From positions 1,707,341 through 1,771,340 of the forward strand of contig NW_004454282.1 of the NCBI RefSeq assembly GCF_000283155.1: a DNA stretch of 64,000 bases, read 5' to 3'. This document shows positions 1 to 11,499 of this stretch, piece after piece. The translations under genes were made by a program, and so were the position numbers. The notes beneath the pieces are model-generated. The model ran no database searches and was not told where the DNA came from. It was given only the letters and a program-made list of their open reading frames with translations. Positions within the stretch are counted from its first letter, which is position 1. Each line of letters begins with the position of its first letter. The stretch comes from Ceratotherium simum simum. Lineage: Eukaryota > Chordata > Mammalia > Perissodactyla > Rhinocerotidae.

Positions 1-880
1 CTCACCAGCAAATTGTGTTAAGCTTCTAGATTTTGTCAGTCTGATAGGTGAAAAATGATACATAAATATTGTTTTAATTATATTTCTCTCATGAGTGGAG
101 TTGACATTTTTTGTTTTATTGGTTAAGGGCCATTTGAATTTGCTGTGAACTACTGTTCATATCTTTTTCTCACTTTTCTATTGGGTTGTTGGTCTTAACG
201 TTTACAGGTCTCCATACATGAGGAAGCCACAAGCGGTAAACTAACTAGAACGTGAAGGACAAGAAAGGAGAGATTTTGTCAGTTTTCGTTACTGATATAA
301 CCCTTGCTCTTAGACGAGTGGCAGATACGAATAGTCTTTATCTATAAATGGATTCCAAACGTTTTCCTACTTAAGTCAATTGTATTTTGACTTCGCTTAT
401 ATTGATTTTTTGCTATGCAAAAGTCTTTTTTAAATGTATGTAGTTGAATTCATCAAGCTTTTCTTTATAGCCTCTAGATTTTGAGAGATATTTAGTAAGA
501 CCTCTACTCCAAAGTTGTAATGCAGTTCCTCCAGGTTTTCTTCCTGCTGTTTTATAATTTCTTCTTTTTTTCACTTAAATCTTTAATGCATTTGGAGTTT
601 TTCCTGATACATGGTGTAAAGAGAGAGATTCGACTTCCATTTTTTTCTGGAATACTACCCAGTTTTACCAGTTGTATTGCATAGTCCATCTCTCCCATTG
701 CTACCTTCCTACCCCCAGTATGAAATGCCTCCTTTGCCTGCTGTTTATATATATGAAGCTTTTGATATCTGCAAATTAATTGTATACTCTAGTACTTAAG
801 TGAATTTTCCAGAGTTTCATATTTTTAGTTACCCTTAAATATTCCAGGTATGGGATCGTATTATCTATATTATCTACAAA
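1..880 (-). mobile_element. Old L1 fragment (ORF2 3' part and 3' region)
   Basis: Reads as the antisense of an ancient L1. Recognisable stretches include the antisense 'tttctattgggttgtt' block and a degenerate version of the 'aatgcatttggagttttt' block that lies toward the L1 3' end. The order runs 3' to 5' from left to right, so the element is on the minus strand and continues out of the window. No long frame survives. The subfamily is not assigned; divergence suggests an L1ME/L1MD-age copy. Confidence 0.7.
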
Positions 881-1010
881 AGAGTAACCATTTTACCACT
901 TTTTTTGTGTGTTTTTAAAACACAAATTTGTTTGGATATAATTCACATACCATAAATTTCACGCTTACCACCTCTTTTAAAATTTGTTAAGACATAATAT
1001 CTTCCTCACG
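881..1010 (-). mobile_element. L1 3' UTR-like fragment
   Basis: Contains 'ataattcacataccataaa', a hallmark of antisense L1M 3' untranslated sequence. It interrupts the older L1 around it, so it is probably a short nested insertion. Boundaries are approximate. Confidence 0.5.
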
Positions 1011-1245
1011 TCTAATTGTACATCCAGTAATGTTAAACAATAGTGGTAAAAAGCGGCTCCCTTATTTTGTTCCTACCTTTAGTCAGCAGAGTTTAGTGTT
1101 GCCTCATTGAGTTTGATGCTGGCTTTTGAGTTGACATAGATGTAGTTTCATAATGTTAAGAATGCATTTATCTATTCCCAACATAAATAGTTAAATTTGT
1201 CAAATATTTTAAGTATCTATGAAAATGATCATGACTTTGACTCCT
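1011..1245 (-). mobile_element. L1 ORF2 fragment (RT region), antisense
   Basis: Begins near 'gttaaacaatagtggtaaaaa' and goes on through blocks matching antisense L1 reverse transcriptase sequence ('attgagtttgatgctggct', 'gaaaatgatcatgac'). It looks like the continuation of the minus-strand L1 to the left. Many small lesions mean no coding capacity. Confidence 0.6.
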
Positions 1246-1730
1246 AGCTATTACAATAAGTGTATATATTATTCTTTCCCTGTTCTGTTTCACTTTTCAT
1301 TCCCAACCCCCCAGCCCATCTTTCCAAGAAGTTTGTGTTGCAATTCACCCCATGTGGCTTCTGTGGCAATCTTAGCCACTTTTGGCAGCCCCTAGGCACT
1401 TTCGACTCAGCATATTATAGCTGTCACCCACTTGCACTGAAAAAGAAGTTATCAGGTTTTTTCTCATTCATCTTTTTGCTTTAGTATGATATCCAGAAGG
1501 AAAAGAAGAAAACTTCAGTCTCATGCCACCACACTCATATAGAGACTAAATCCTTTCTAAAATATAAGCCTTGTTGAAGAAGAGTAATGCAACCAAACTG
1601 TTTGTCCTCAAGTGGACACTGAACACTGTCCAGTTATCTTCCCATATTTCTTAGTAAGAAGGCTGTCCTGTTACCCACAATAACCATCACATCCCTTCCT
1701 TATTCTCCTTAAATAATAAAATAGCTAACC
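1246..1730. other. Unique sequence, nothing recognised
   Basis: A 74-codon frame starting at about 1260 shows no familiar motif and no flanking splice signals I trust. I see no repeat family here. Confidence 0.5.
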
Positions 1731-1818
1731 TTTATTGCTCTCTTGCTACATGCCAGGCACTGTTCTTAGTTAGTACTTCATAAGCATTGTCTCACTGTAT
1801 CTTCAGCACACTATAAGG
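1731..1818 (-). repeat. MIR SINE fragment
   Basis: Matches the antisense MIR order: 'ctttattgctctcttgctacatgccaggcactgttctta...' followed by the 'cataagcattgtctcact' block. Only the 3' part of the SINE is left. Confidence 0.6.
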
Positions 1819-1831
1819 GAGGCACCAGGGA

Positions 1832-2060
1832 TGCAGTGGAGAGTAGTCAGAGGGTGGGCTCTAAAGCTAGACAGCCTGGTTTGAATCCCACCCCCAACAC
1901 CTGCTTTGCGTTTCTGTTGCTGCTTCTGCAGCCATAAATTAAGGATGCTGATAGGACCCCCTTCCAGGGTTATGGAGCATATGATAGAATAGACTGGTAC
2001 CTGGGACATAGCATGAGATGAGATACAACAGAGTAACACCCAGAGTAAGCTCTCACCAAA
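1832..2060 (+). repeat. MIR SINE
   Basis: Has the sense MIR core 'ctagacagcctggtttgaatccca' (derived from the tRNA B box), then a decayed middle and a 'tacctgggacatagca' tail. It lies head to head with the antisense MIR on its left, so these are two independent insertions. Confidence 0.65.
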
Positions 2061-2064
2061 GATT

Positions 2065-2221
2065 TGGATTAGAGGCCCAACTCTACTCCAGTATGACCTC
2101 ATCCTAACTTAATTTACTGTGTCTGCAATAACCCTATTTCCAAATAAAGTCACATTCTGAGGTACTGGAATTAGGACTTCAACACAGGAATTTTAAGGGC
2201 TCTAATTCAACCCATAACATA
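2065..2221 (-). mobile_element. MLT1-type MaLR LTR fragment
   Basis: Antisense MLT1 signature: 'ctactccagtatgacctcat', then 'ccctatttccaaataaagtc', 'ggacttcaacacagga' and the terminal 'aattcaacccataaca'. It is the 5' portion of a solo LTR; the rest is missing. Confidence 0.7.
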
Positions 2222-2284
2222 TACACTACTATGAAATACTGTGCTCCCTCTCTCTTATATGTGCATACTGCCCGAAGAACATTC

Positions 2285-2350
2285 ATATATATATATAGTA
2301 TATATATAAAATCTATACGTATATCTATATCTATCTATCATCTTTCTATT
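2285..2350. repeat. (TA)n / (ATCT)n low-complexity tract
   Basis: Interrupted 'atatat' runs grade into 'tatctatctatc' units. It may be length-variable. Confidence 0.8.
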
Positions 2351-2357
2351 CTTCAGT

Positions 2358-2440
2358 TAATCACAAAATCCTATGAATGAGGTCCTATTAGTATACCTAT
2401 TTTATGGATAAAGAAACTGAGTCACATATGGGTAAACATT
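2358..2440 (-). repeat. MIR SINE fragment
   Basis: Carries the antisense MIR core 'cctatgaatgaggtcctatta...' and 'ggataaagaaactgagtca', equivalent to the conserved 'gatgaggaaactgaggca' block. Confidence 0.6.
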
Positions 2441-3119
2441 ATATCATTCTCCCCCATTCTCATAACCTCTTCTTTAACATTTGGTCTTGTACTTCATGTA
2501 GCCAAGAGAAGCCACCAGACAGGATTCCATCAGGTTCCTACCTGTACCTCTGCACAATCTCCTCTTCTATCTCTGCCCTTGCCATCGAGAGAGCATGTTG
2601 ACCTATCTTGTTGGGGATCATGTTTCAAGAATTACCCTGTCTCTTCTTCAGCATCAATAAATACCCATTGAAATAAATGTATGAAAATTAACATAAATGC
2701 TATAAAAAGAAAAGGGGTTATGAGAGAAATAACAGGCCAGTGTGGCCAGAGTAAGAAAGGCAGTGGCACTAAATTAAGCTGGAGAGGTGGACAGAGAACA
2801 GACAGCAGAAAGCCTTCCATGGCACAGTTAAGAGGCTCTATTTTATCCTCACTATAGTATGAAACCATTGCAGGGAATGGCATGGGCCAGTTTACATGGA
2901 AACAGATAATTATAACAACGTGGCAAGTGTTATAATTGAGCTGAATATTGTGAGGACACACAGGAAAGGTCAGAACTCTGCAAGTGGAGTCAGAAAGGTC
3001 TTAGAGAAAATATTTGATTTGACAAATGAAGGACCAGTTGAGAGTTCTCCTCAAAGATGACTGGCACTTAATTACATTCTTTGCCTCTTTCACAGCATTA
3101 GGGTTTTATTTTATTGTAT
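2441..3119. other. Mostly unique sequence
   Basis: I see no gene. About 2700-2960 has the feel of a decayed interspersed repeat ('ggccagtgtggccagagtaag', 'accattgcagggaatggcatg') but I cannot name the family. Confidence 0.4.
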
Positions 3120-3190
3120 AAATTCATACTAAACAAGCTTCTTTGGGCCTTAAATTCATACTAAACAAGCTTCTTTGGGCCTTAAATTCA
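3120..3190. repeat. Exact 32-bp tandem duplication plus partial third copy
   Basis: The unit starting 'aaattcatactaaacaagct' and ending 'tgggcctt' occurs at 3120-3151 and again at 3152-3183 with no differences. The first seven bases of a third copy follow. Perfect identity points to a recent duplication (or a sequencing/assembly artefact). Confidence 0.9.
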
Positions 3191-3214
3191 GATTTTTATT
3201 TGCCCCATACACTC

Positions 3215-3233
3215 AAAAAAAAAAAAAAAAAAA
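3215..3233. repeat. Poly(A) run
   Basis: Nineteen uninterrupted A residues. No retrotransposon body is recognisable directly upstream, so the tract may be simple slippage sequence. Confidence 0.85.
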
Positions 3234-3429
3234 GAATGAACTCAATAACAATAATAATATGAAAGTCCTATCTCAAACAGAATCTGAGGTGTTAAATAAT
3301 AAACAAAATTTAAACCCAGCTGGGCTCAGAGCCCAGAAAACAGTCACATTAAAGCAAACAAGGGAACACGAGAAAAACAAAGTGATGGCAAGAAAGAGCC
3401 AGTGAAACAACAGAAATAGAGTAAGGGGC

Positions 3430-3600
3430 AGCCAGGCACGGGTGTCAGAACCCAGGATTGGCACTCGAGGTCCATTCCTGGCTTTGCCACTTCCTTGTGT
3501 TCTTGAGCAAGTCACTGAACTTCTCTGGCTCCATTTCCTCAGTTGGGAAATAAGCAGGTGGGCCTGATGATTTCAAAAGTCCCACAGGGCTTTAAACACA
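3430..3600 (+). repeat. MIR SINE
   Basis: Sense MIR with 'ttcctggctttgccacttcc', 'cttgagcaagtcactgaactt' and 'tttcctcagttgggaaataa' in the expected order. Confidence 0.7.
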
Positions 3601-6351
3601 CAAGGTGTCTGAGTCAACGACAGCTGAAGCAGAAAGACCTCTCCTCAGGCAGACCTCCTAACTTGTCAATGGTAAGTGATGCAGCAAGTTGGAAAAAGGA
3701 AAATGGGGAGTTCGTGCTCATTCTCATTTGATTCTAGGGAAAGGTATCTAGGCTTCTTTCTTCTCACCCCTCAGCCCCATCCTGCATGACTCAGACTCTT
3801 GGCTTCAGACAGTGTCTTTTCTCTAGTGGGAGAAGTCACAGGAGATTAAAATATCAGCACACAGGTATACAGAAAGCTTTGCTTCACACCTGTCCTTTAA
3901 CACTAGAAAGATAAACCAACTCATGGCCTGGTCATCTCTCATGGAAACGCTCTCTCCTACCCCATGACTTGCCTTGGAGACAAACTCACTCACTTTGTCT
4001 GTCTGAAAAAGCTGGAGGGTAATAACCCCACCTTCTCTTCCAGTAGGGTTTTAAGATCTGACCCGTGGGTTTGGGGACAAGGGCTGTGATACAGACTGTG
4101 AAGGTCTCACCCTCTGTGTGCTCTAAAGCTGACTGGGAAGAAGTGGAGCTCCATGTGGGGCTCCTTTTCAGTACTCTACATTGGTGTGAGGCCCAAACTC
4201 TAATCACAAACTTCTGGCTGGCTGGAGACTTTAGTCCTTTCTCTTTGAGGGACTTTTTGAAGACCATTAATTGACAGTATATGGGATGCAGATGTTCCTG
4301 CATTCTTTGGCTAAATGACAATCTAGTTGCATGCCTGGTTTCTAAATCTGGCATTATTGGCAAGACTAGAATCAATAAATCCAATATTTTTAATCTTTTC
4401 AGCTTGGAAATCAACTTTTTTTTATTCCTCAGATTATTTGCACTTGGAATAACTCCTACAAATAGTCAATTAATTTTCACTACATTAAAGTAAAGATCTA
4501 AGTAAGTTAAATAGAAAAAAGTAGAACAAGCTATGGTTGCTGATGGGTTACCATGGAAACAAAATCCAGACTGGAATCCACTTCCAGTCTCCCTTCGGTT
4601 GTTAACTCACAGACCTAATCTGCATTGAAGCAACAAAAAGAAAAAAGAAAAATCAGAATATACTCAACTTTCAATTATCTTCATGTGACCATAAATATAA
4701 AATTATTTATATATATCTTATAGAATGATGAATGATCTTTAGATAAAGTTTTCACCTATCTGTACTCCCATGCTTCAATTAAATGTGTGGTGAGACAATT
4801 AAAAAAAACTTATATACTCCAAACAACATAGAATTATAAACTTCACATAGCACATTAGCAAGCCATATTTTTTATCATCTGACTCCTTAAAGTTTCCATA
4901 CCAGTGTTGCACCAACCCAGGTTTCAAGGGTTTGTATAATATGTAAAAAGCCCCAAAGAACACAGCTCTGCAGCTGTTCTGCTCTCATAAATCCTATCAT
5001 TAAATAGATTTAACAAAACAAAAAAACTAATGTAAATCTTGTGCACTGACATTGAAAATCCTGCCCTATGCTGTCTTCAATCTAAAATGGAAAAACTCTC
5101 CATCACTCTCTCATTTACTGGAAGACTGTATTAGGAGTTAGTTGTTCACATTTTAGTTTATACGAAAACAAATATGACAAATTCCTCTCTCATGCCATTG
5201 CTTTTAAGGTTGTACAATGTCTGTGCAGCCAGATCATCAAAGAGAAAATTTGTGGTGGGAGAATTCAGGTAATATAAGTTTCCTTGCTGTACAGTATCTT
5301 ATGAACTTGATGGTTCATTAATATCAAATGATGAACCAACAACTCCCTTTTGGCTTCCCATAACAGCCCCTTTCTTGGTCCAAAGTCACCTAATGGAGCT
5401 TCCCCCATAGGAAATTTATGACATCACTATAATGGATTTGATTTCAATAAGACACTTGTACTTTGGAACCAAATGACTATAGATCATCTTGATATTATTT
5501 TTCAGTTTTACCTCGTAAGGATTGAGCTATTACATCTTCCCATGTAGATGGATTAATATTTCAGGAATCTTCTCATACAAGTCTTCTTGGGATACTAAAT
5601 AGAGAAGGAACCACATCCCCAAGATGAGACTGTTGTAAGTATCCTGCTGCACTTACAGGAAGAGTCATAATCACACAGGCGACAGCACTCACAGCTCTGG
5701 AGAGCAAGCTCCAGCAAGGGGAGAAACGCAGCCAAGCGGCTTTGCACTTGCTGCAAAAACCAGAATCTCCCAAATAGAACAGTTCTCACGTGCATCAATA
5801 GGAAAAGACAAGCATGGCTTCAGATCTCTTTAAATCCCAGTAGAGAGATCAATGGATCTCTCCAATGTTGTAGTGTTCAAGCTAGGAGGCACCTTAGGCT
5901 TCCCCCTCAGTAAAACCCCTCTTATATCATAGATGACTTGGTTAAATGATTTGCTTAAAGATACTCAGGGAGCTAATGAGAAAATCAAGACAAGGAACCA
6001 TTTCTATCTTCATAATATTCCTTTTTCCCAAAAAACTAAATTCTCATACTTCAGATTGTACAGGGATTTAAATGGATTTTTCTAGTAGTAGAAGACTTGC
6101 TTTAGTAGAAGAAGACAGTAGATCACTTGCTGTAACTAGTAATCTCTACTGGTCTACAAAAACTACAAGGGACATTCCCTCCAGAGCTGCCAGGACAATT
6201 TATTTACCACATCACTATCTACTTAAGAACCTAAGGCTTAAACTCCCTCCCCGTACCACCCCAAATTGCTTCTCTGGTTCATTCAGTCTAATCTCTTGAC
6301 TGACATTAATATCATCTTTTATCTTTCTCTATCAATATTCCAGATAGTCAG
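3601..6351. other. Long repeat-poor stretch
   Basis: I see no recognisable exon or repeat across about 2.7 kb. The longest frame (142 codons, minus strand, about 3986-4414) has no known domain and is probably chance. The stretch includes an X-box-like motif at 4547-4560 and short A- or AT-rich tracts. Confidence 0.45.
4547..4560. promoter_or_regulatory. RFX X-box-like motif (candidate only)
   Basis: The 14-mer gttaccatggaaac fits the RFX-family X-box (two half sites, GTNRCC and RGYAAC, here with a 2-base spacer), with one mismatch in the right half site. It lies in repeat-poor sequence. Function is inference; such motifs also occur by chance. Confidence 0.25.
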
Positions 6352-6450
6352 AATTTAGGGGATTCAAGTTCTAGTCTTAGCACTGCTACTTACTTTCCAT
6401 GCCACCTTGGGCAGATTATGTATCCTACCTAGACTTCTACTACCTCATTT
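6352..6450 (+). repeat. MIR SINE fragment
   Basis: Sense core: 'gattcaagttctagtcttag', 'cactgctacttactttcca' and 'ccttgggcagattatgta'. Confidence 0.6.
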
Positions 6451-7374
6451 AAACACATTAATATTTGGGTCTAGTCAAGGGTTCCTTATGTGGAGTCTGG
6501 TCTCCAAGTACAGGAAGTCTGTGAAAAATTGTATGTTCAATTTCATATGCAAATATTGTGAGCATTACAGTGTAGAAAGGATTCCTAAATTTTATCAGTT
6601 AATAATTTCTGGGATAAATGACTTCTGGAATCCATCCAAGCTGTAAGAGTCTACATATTACACTATGTGATAAAATGACATCTCAATATGTGAATAGAAT
6701 CCATTTATTTATCTATTGTTCTTTCCACTTGGTCTTCAGTTTACCTAAAGCCAATGGATTAAGAATAATATTTCATAACAACTCTCTATTGGTTGCAGAT
6801 TATCAAAAAGAAAGAAAGAAAGAAAAAAAACCATGCAATCACCTTCCCTATAGCCTATCTCCACAGTTGCTTCCTTGAGCTGCTGCCTAATTTTCTGTTG
6901 CCTGAGCCCTCAGATAATCACATTCTAATTGCCTTTCTGGACTTCCTTTACCATCTGCTATTGGTATGAAGCTAGAGAGGAACAGGCATGGAAACGGAAG
7001 ACAGCAAAGAGAACATCTCATTACAGTAAAGATGGACAGCTAAATGTCACAACCGTAGAAGTTATGTCAAAAGTCAGGGACAAATCAAAATCATAAGAAC
7101 AAAAGTAAACACCAATGTTATACAGCAGGGATCAGGAAATAGGTGTGAATTCAGAGTGTGAGATGGGTTGTGGCAAGTGATTCAGACTATGAATATGTTA
7201 GGATGACAAAGGCCTATTTTCATTTTTTGTTGTCTATATCACTCAGGGAGAAGGTTTAAAGGTTTATAGGAGAGACATAAGCCTCACCTTAATCCTAGTA
7301 AGAGGATTTAATTACACGCTCTTGTGCTTTTGCATCTGCATTGTTGGCACACTAAACAAAAACAGCAACTGCGG
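6451..7374. other. Unique sequence with a short (GAAA)n tract
   Basis: The only repeat I recognise is the purine tract at about 6805-6830. Small frames here show no recognisable domain. Confidence 0.45.
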
Positions 7375-7595
7375 CAGCTGCTACTACCGGGACTGTAATG
7401 AGTAGCGATTTCACTAAGAGCCTTGCATGTGTCATTCACTTAATCTTCACAGCAACCTTGAGGTTGGTACCACCATCTCCATTTTATAGACGAGGTGGTA
7501 AGCTGCAGGAGAGAGTGTGACTTGCCCAAGGAGTCTAGCTCATAACTGGGGGAGTCAGGTTCGGACTCAATCCCCACTTCTCAAATTTGTTTATG
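7375..7595 (-). repeat. MIR SINE (near full length)
   Basis: Antisense MIR in order: 'gtgtcattcacttaatcttc', 'aaccttgaggttggtacca', 'ccattttatagacgaggtgg', 'acttgcccaaggagtctagc' and 'caggttcggactcaatcc'. An MLT1 LTR begins directly to its right. Confidence 0.7.
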
Positions 7596-7599
7596 CATT

Positions 7600-8043
7600 T
7601 GACTCTTAGTTTCCTAGGGGTGCCATAGCAAATTACCACTAAAACAATAGAAATTTATTCTCTCCCAATTCTGGAAGTTAAAAGTCCAAAATCAAGGTGT
7701 TGTCAGGGCCATACTCCCTCTGAAGACTCTAGGGAAGCAATCATCCTTGTCTCTTCCTAGCTTCTGGTGGCTTCAGGCAGTTCTTGGCATTCTTTGGCTG
7801 CATCACTCCAATCTTTGCCACCATCTTCACATGGCATTCTTCCCTATTTGTATCTCTGTGTGTCCTCTCCTTTTCATATAAGGACATCAGTCATTGGATT
7901 TAGGGTCCACCCTGGTACACTGTGACCTCAACTTAGCTTAACTAATTACATACTCAAATACTCTTTTTCCAAATAAAGCCACATTCTGAGGTTCTGGGTG
8001 GGACACGAGTTTTAGAAGAGACATTATTCAACCCACTACCACA
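7600..8043 (-). mobile_element. MLT1-type MaLR solo LTR
   Basis: Near-complete antisense LTR. It starts 'tgactcttagtttcctaggg', passes 'tctggaagttaaaagtccaa', 'tcttcctagcttctggtgg' and 'tccttttcatataaggacat', and ends 'ttattcaacccactaccaca'. About 445 bp fits the usual size of the family. No internal region is present, so it is a solo LTR. No 5-bp TSD stands out, as expected for an old copy. Confidence 0.75.
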
Positions 8044-8930
8044 CCTACGTAGATAGCTAGATATATCGCGGACCATTATAGTCTTTATCAAAGAACTATC
8101 CATAAGGCAATGTCTCTCATTCTGTACTATTACATTATTCATTGCAAAATGATAAGAGCAGTAAGAGAGCTTTGTATCCCTTGAGTCACCTTACTGTATT
8201 AGCATTGCAAGCATCATCCTCCTCTAACTATGTGTGATGCTACTTCCTCCAGGAAATAGTTTTCTGGGGTGGATCTAACTATAGTCAATGTGTCGATTTG
8301 CACTTCAACTTCAAAGCTCTGAGAAAACTTTCAAAGCCCAGGCTTACAAGGTTAATGCTGCATTTGATTTTCTCTGAGGAGAGATTTCCATCTTTAATAA
8401 AAAATAAATAAAGACTCATATGTGTTCAAGAAGAAAAAAGTCAACAGATAGGTCTGGTCAGTTTTAGCTTCCAATTCAGATCAAAAGCAGATAATTCCAA
8501 TAAATATAAGAGCCATGAGCTTTCACTCCATCAATACTGGAGCTGCAGAAAAATAACTGTGTGTCAAACGGGACTTTCAAATGATGTTTACTATTGTACC
8601 AGGGCGTATGTTTGGAGGACATGGAAGGAGTGGCAACGTCTTTTGAACAGAGATGAGGGAAGGAATAAGAATCTGCCCAACACAATATTAAATGGAAAAT
8701 AACCACTGCTTTCCTTACCTCTCCCTATTGACCTTGTATCTCTCAAAGTCAACGTTTGCAACTCAAAGATCATACCTCTTTGCTCTGGGAGTCAGGACAC
8801 TTGATATATTGTTAAATAAGTAAGCCAAATCCTAAATCTTAGCCCATGTCCTCCCTGTCCCTTCAGAGCTAGCAGGGTCAATAATGACCTCACGTCACAG
8901 ACTTTCTAATGTGGCTAAACCTACCTTTGT
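8044..8930. other. Unique sequence, nothing recognised
   Basis: Two overlapping minus-strand frames of 60-76 codons near 8476-8773 show no known motif. I see no repeat. Confidence 0.4.
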
Positions 8931-9035
8931 TGTGAAGTGCTGAGCAAGGATCTAGCATAGCAAACCCTTTGTAAATGTTAGCTGTCATCTGTATCTTCAT
9001 TTTACAGATGATAAAATGAAGGCTCAGGTAAGGCA
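8931..9035 (+). repeat. MIR-derived fragment
   Basis: 'gtaaatgttagctgtcatct' resembles the 3' tail of a sense MIR. It is followed at once by 'cattttacagatgataaaatgaaggctcagg', which reads as antisense MIR core, so two short pieces may abut. Confidence 0.45.
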
Positions 9036-10156
9036 TTCATAAAAAAGCAAAACACCCTAAAGACTAGTTTTAAGTCACTATGACACACAGAACAGGTAGA
9101 AAAACTGACTTGAGTGAAGTTTCTGCCAAGAAAGAATAATAATTTCATCTTTTAACCTTAACATTAAATGAAGGCACTTGACTACATAAGGTAAAAGGTA
9201 GAATCCTGAACATCTCCTTATTTCAAGATGTGTATGATTATTTAGTGGCAAAGATAGAACAATGCTAGAAAAAGTAGAACCCATAAAGCATTCAAAGGTA
9301 AATAAATATTTTGTGTTCTAGCCCCTGGAGTTGATGTTGAAGCTCAAGGTCAATTAGATTTTTATGGTTAGCATAAACATCAGAATGCTCTGCGAGTGGC
9401 CCTGTGTGTTGGTTGAATATCTAGCACTGCTGGACCAGCATTGGAAGACAGGCCCAGTGGAGGTGATGCTATTCTTTTTATCATCCTTTGTGCAATGTCT
9501 TCTCATTGACATACAGATTTGAGATATTACACTCCAGAGGTTTGGTTCAAAACAGGTTTAACAACAGTTTATTATATTTTGTAGGAGCCTGAGGTGCTGG
9601 GCTACTAGGAACCTGGCCTGGGTGCAGATGTATTGAAAGACAGGCTAAGGAGAAAGGGAGTGAGAGGCAGGGTGTTGTCAGAAAAAAGTTGTTGAATAGG
9701 GTGGGACATGGGAGGGGGAGGTACTGGAATTAAACTTAAATGAAGCTTGGAGAACTGGGTTTATCAGTCCAAGGGCCTGAGGGAGAGGGATGTAGACTTC
9801 ATGAAAGAAACTAGGTCACAAAATCTAAGTTTAAGGGGCTTAAAATGGAAGACAAGATATGATAGCCACAGGAAGATTCTCTTACATTCTGGGGCACAGC
9901 TCTAAGTACCCTATAGAAATGGCTGTTTCTTTGGTTCTAGGGATGAGGGAGCTAGAAAGGCTCCAAGCTTGCTTAGATATGTTCTAACAAAGCTTTGTCT
10001 CTTTTCAAAGGATTTTCACCCATTCATTATCTCATTTGGCCATCACATCTTTAGCAATTTGGGTATGGCATGAAGAACTACACCTAATTTTAGATAAGAA
10101 ATATAAGATACAATTGGTTTTTAATTTCCTTTTTAAGATCAATAAACAATTCCCAA
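9036..10156. other. Unclassified sequence, possibly a decayed LTR at about 9520-9960
   Basis: No gene. The block around 9555-9960 is purine-rich and has the reversed poly(A)-signal pattern often seen in antisense LTRs ('caacagtttattatat'). I cannot name a family or find clean TG...CA ends. Confidence 0.3.
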
Positions 10157-10240
10157 TTTACCCCATATGCTAGGCAAGTGTTGGGTAGATTGTAAATAAA
10201 ATAGAGACCCTGCTTTCATGGACGTTACCATCGAGGTTGC
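10157..10240 (-). repeat. L2/MIR-like fragment
   Basis: Contains 'gctaggcaagtgttggg' and 'accctgctttcatggacgtta', resembling the antisense L2 3' block with 'tgccctcatggagcttac'. Weak match. Confidence 0.35.
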
Positions 10241-10555
10241 GTGGTAAGTTGGCAGGATTCGTAGAGATGATCCCATCTTCAGATTCACACTTCTGTTTTC
10301 ATTACATATGACATCTCTTAATTGGATACACAATTCTCAAAACTGTTTGAAGGGAAAAGAATTAACTATGCAATTAGCAGGTGAGGCAGAGAAAATAGAT
10401 TAGTTTCTGGTGTTAACTGTTCAAGATGAGGGCTAAATAATCTCTTAGAGATAATGAAGATATTACAATGAGTTTAATTAAACTATGTCTTATGGACTGT
10501 GTTATGATTGGTGTATTTCCAGGGTAGGAAACAAAGCAAAATATTCTGTTTAATT

Positions 10556-10680
10556 TATTCACTTAAAATATTTATTGAACAACTACTATAAGTCTGGCTG
10601 TGGATGTAGTGATAAATACATACGATCTCTGCCATCCTAGATTTTTAACTAGTGGGAGAGAGAGAGATTAAAAAGTAACT
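10556..10680 (-). repeat. L2 LINE 3' end
   Basis: Antisense L2 signature: 'ttattcacttaaaatatttattgaacaactactata', then a 'gtctggctgtgga'-type block and 'actagtgggagagagaga'. Confidence 0.6.
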
Positions 10681-11217
10681 CCCTCTACTTTGGAAGTTGT
10701 TACTAATCATACCTATCAAAACACCTAACTATGAGCACACATTACTTTTATAAGAAAAAAGAAAATAAAGTAGGTATGCCGGTTAGTACAAGTCACCACA
10801 ATGGAAAAACAGTCATAGTTTAGAAAAGCCTAGAAGATGTAATTACAGGATTATTTGCAGAACATTGCATGACCTTGTATTCTGATTTCATGTCATAACA
10901 CTATGACTGAAGGCTTCAGTGTCAGAGTCAAATTTAGATTCCCACTTAGAGATTATGGTAATCAGAATCTTCTGTCACTGAATACCAGAATATTTGAAAT
11001 ACATTGCACTTGAACAGTGAAGTGACAATATGAAGAAAAACAGTACGAGCTTTTTCTCTAATCTTTTCTAAGGAAGTTTAAGAATTTTTCCTAGGTCATT
11101 TTTTAAAAAACCAACAGTATGCATCATATTTCCTCCAAAACTGTTGTACACTTTTCTTACATGCTTAAGAGAAATGCAAGCCAACACCTAAGCAGACAAA
11201 GAGAAAGGAGCATGTGC
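10681..11217. other. Unique sequence, nothing recognised
   Basis: AT-rich with short frames only. Confidence 0.4.
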
Positions 11218-11378
11218 ATTTAGAGCCCAGCTCTGCCATAAGTAAGCTTTCACTCTTCTCATAAAATGGAACGCACTACCCCGCACATTCTTTTGGCTGT
11301 GAGAATTAATGCATACATGCAAAAATTCTAGCATAGTGCCTGGCACAGCATAAGTACTCAATAAATATTATTCCAAGC
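11218..11378 (+). repeat. MIR SINE
   Basis: Sense MIR: 'tttagagcccagctctgcca', a decayed middle, then the diagnostic tail 'tagtgcctggcacagcataa' and 'gtactcaataaatatta'. Confidence 0.7.
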
Positions 11379-11499
11379 AGAATTTATCTTTCTGTGTGGT
11401 GTGAGGTAGTAATGAAAGCTGCTTTTCTAAATGCAAGCCAATTCATCCCAACATCCATTAATGAGTCATGCACTTTCCCCACTGATTATTTCTTAATCC

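Noticed and set aside
2700..2960. Possible ancient interspersed repeat
   Set aside because: The resemblance is vague and I could not name a family or find its ends; left as unclassified.
3986..4414. 142-codon minus-strand frame with two opposed plus-strand frames
   Set aside because: Opposed frames over the same DNA, no motif and no flanking signals.
5311..5336. 7-bp inverted repeat ggttcat...atgaacc
   Set aside because: Stem too short for its loop to be meaningful; many such repeats occur by chance.
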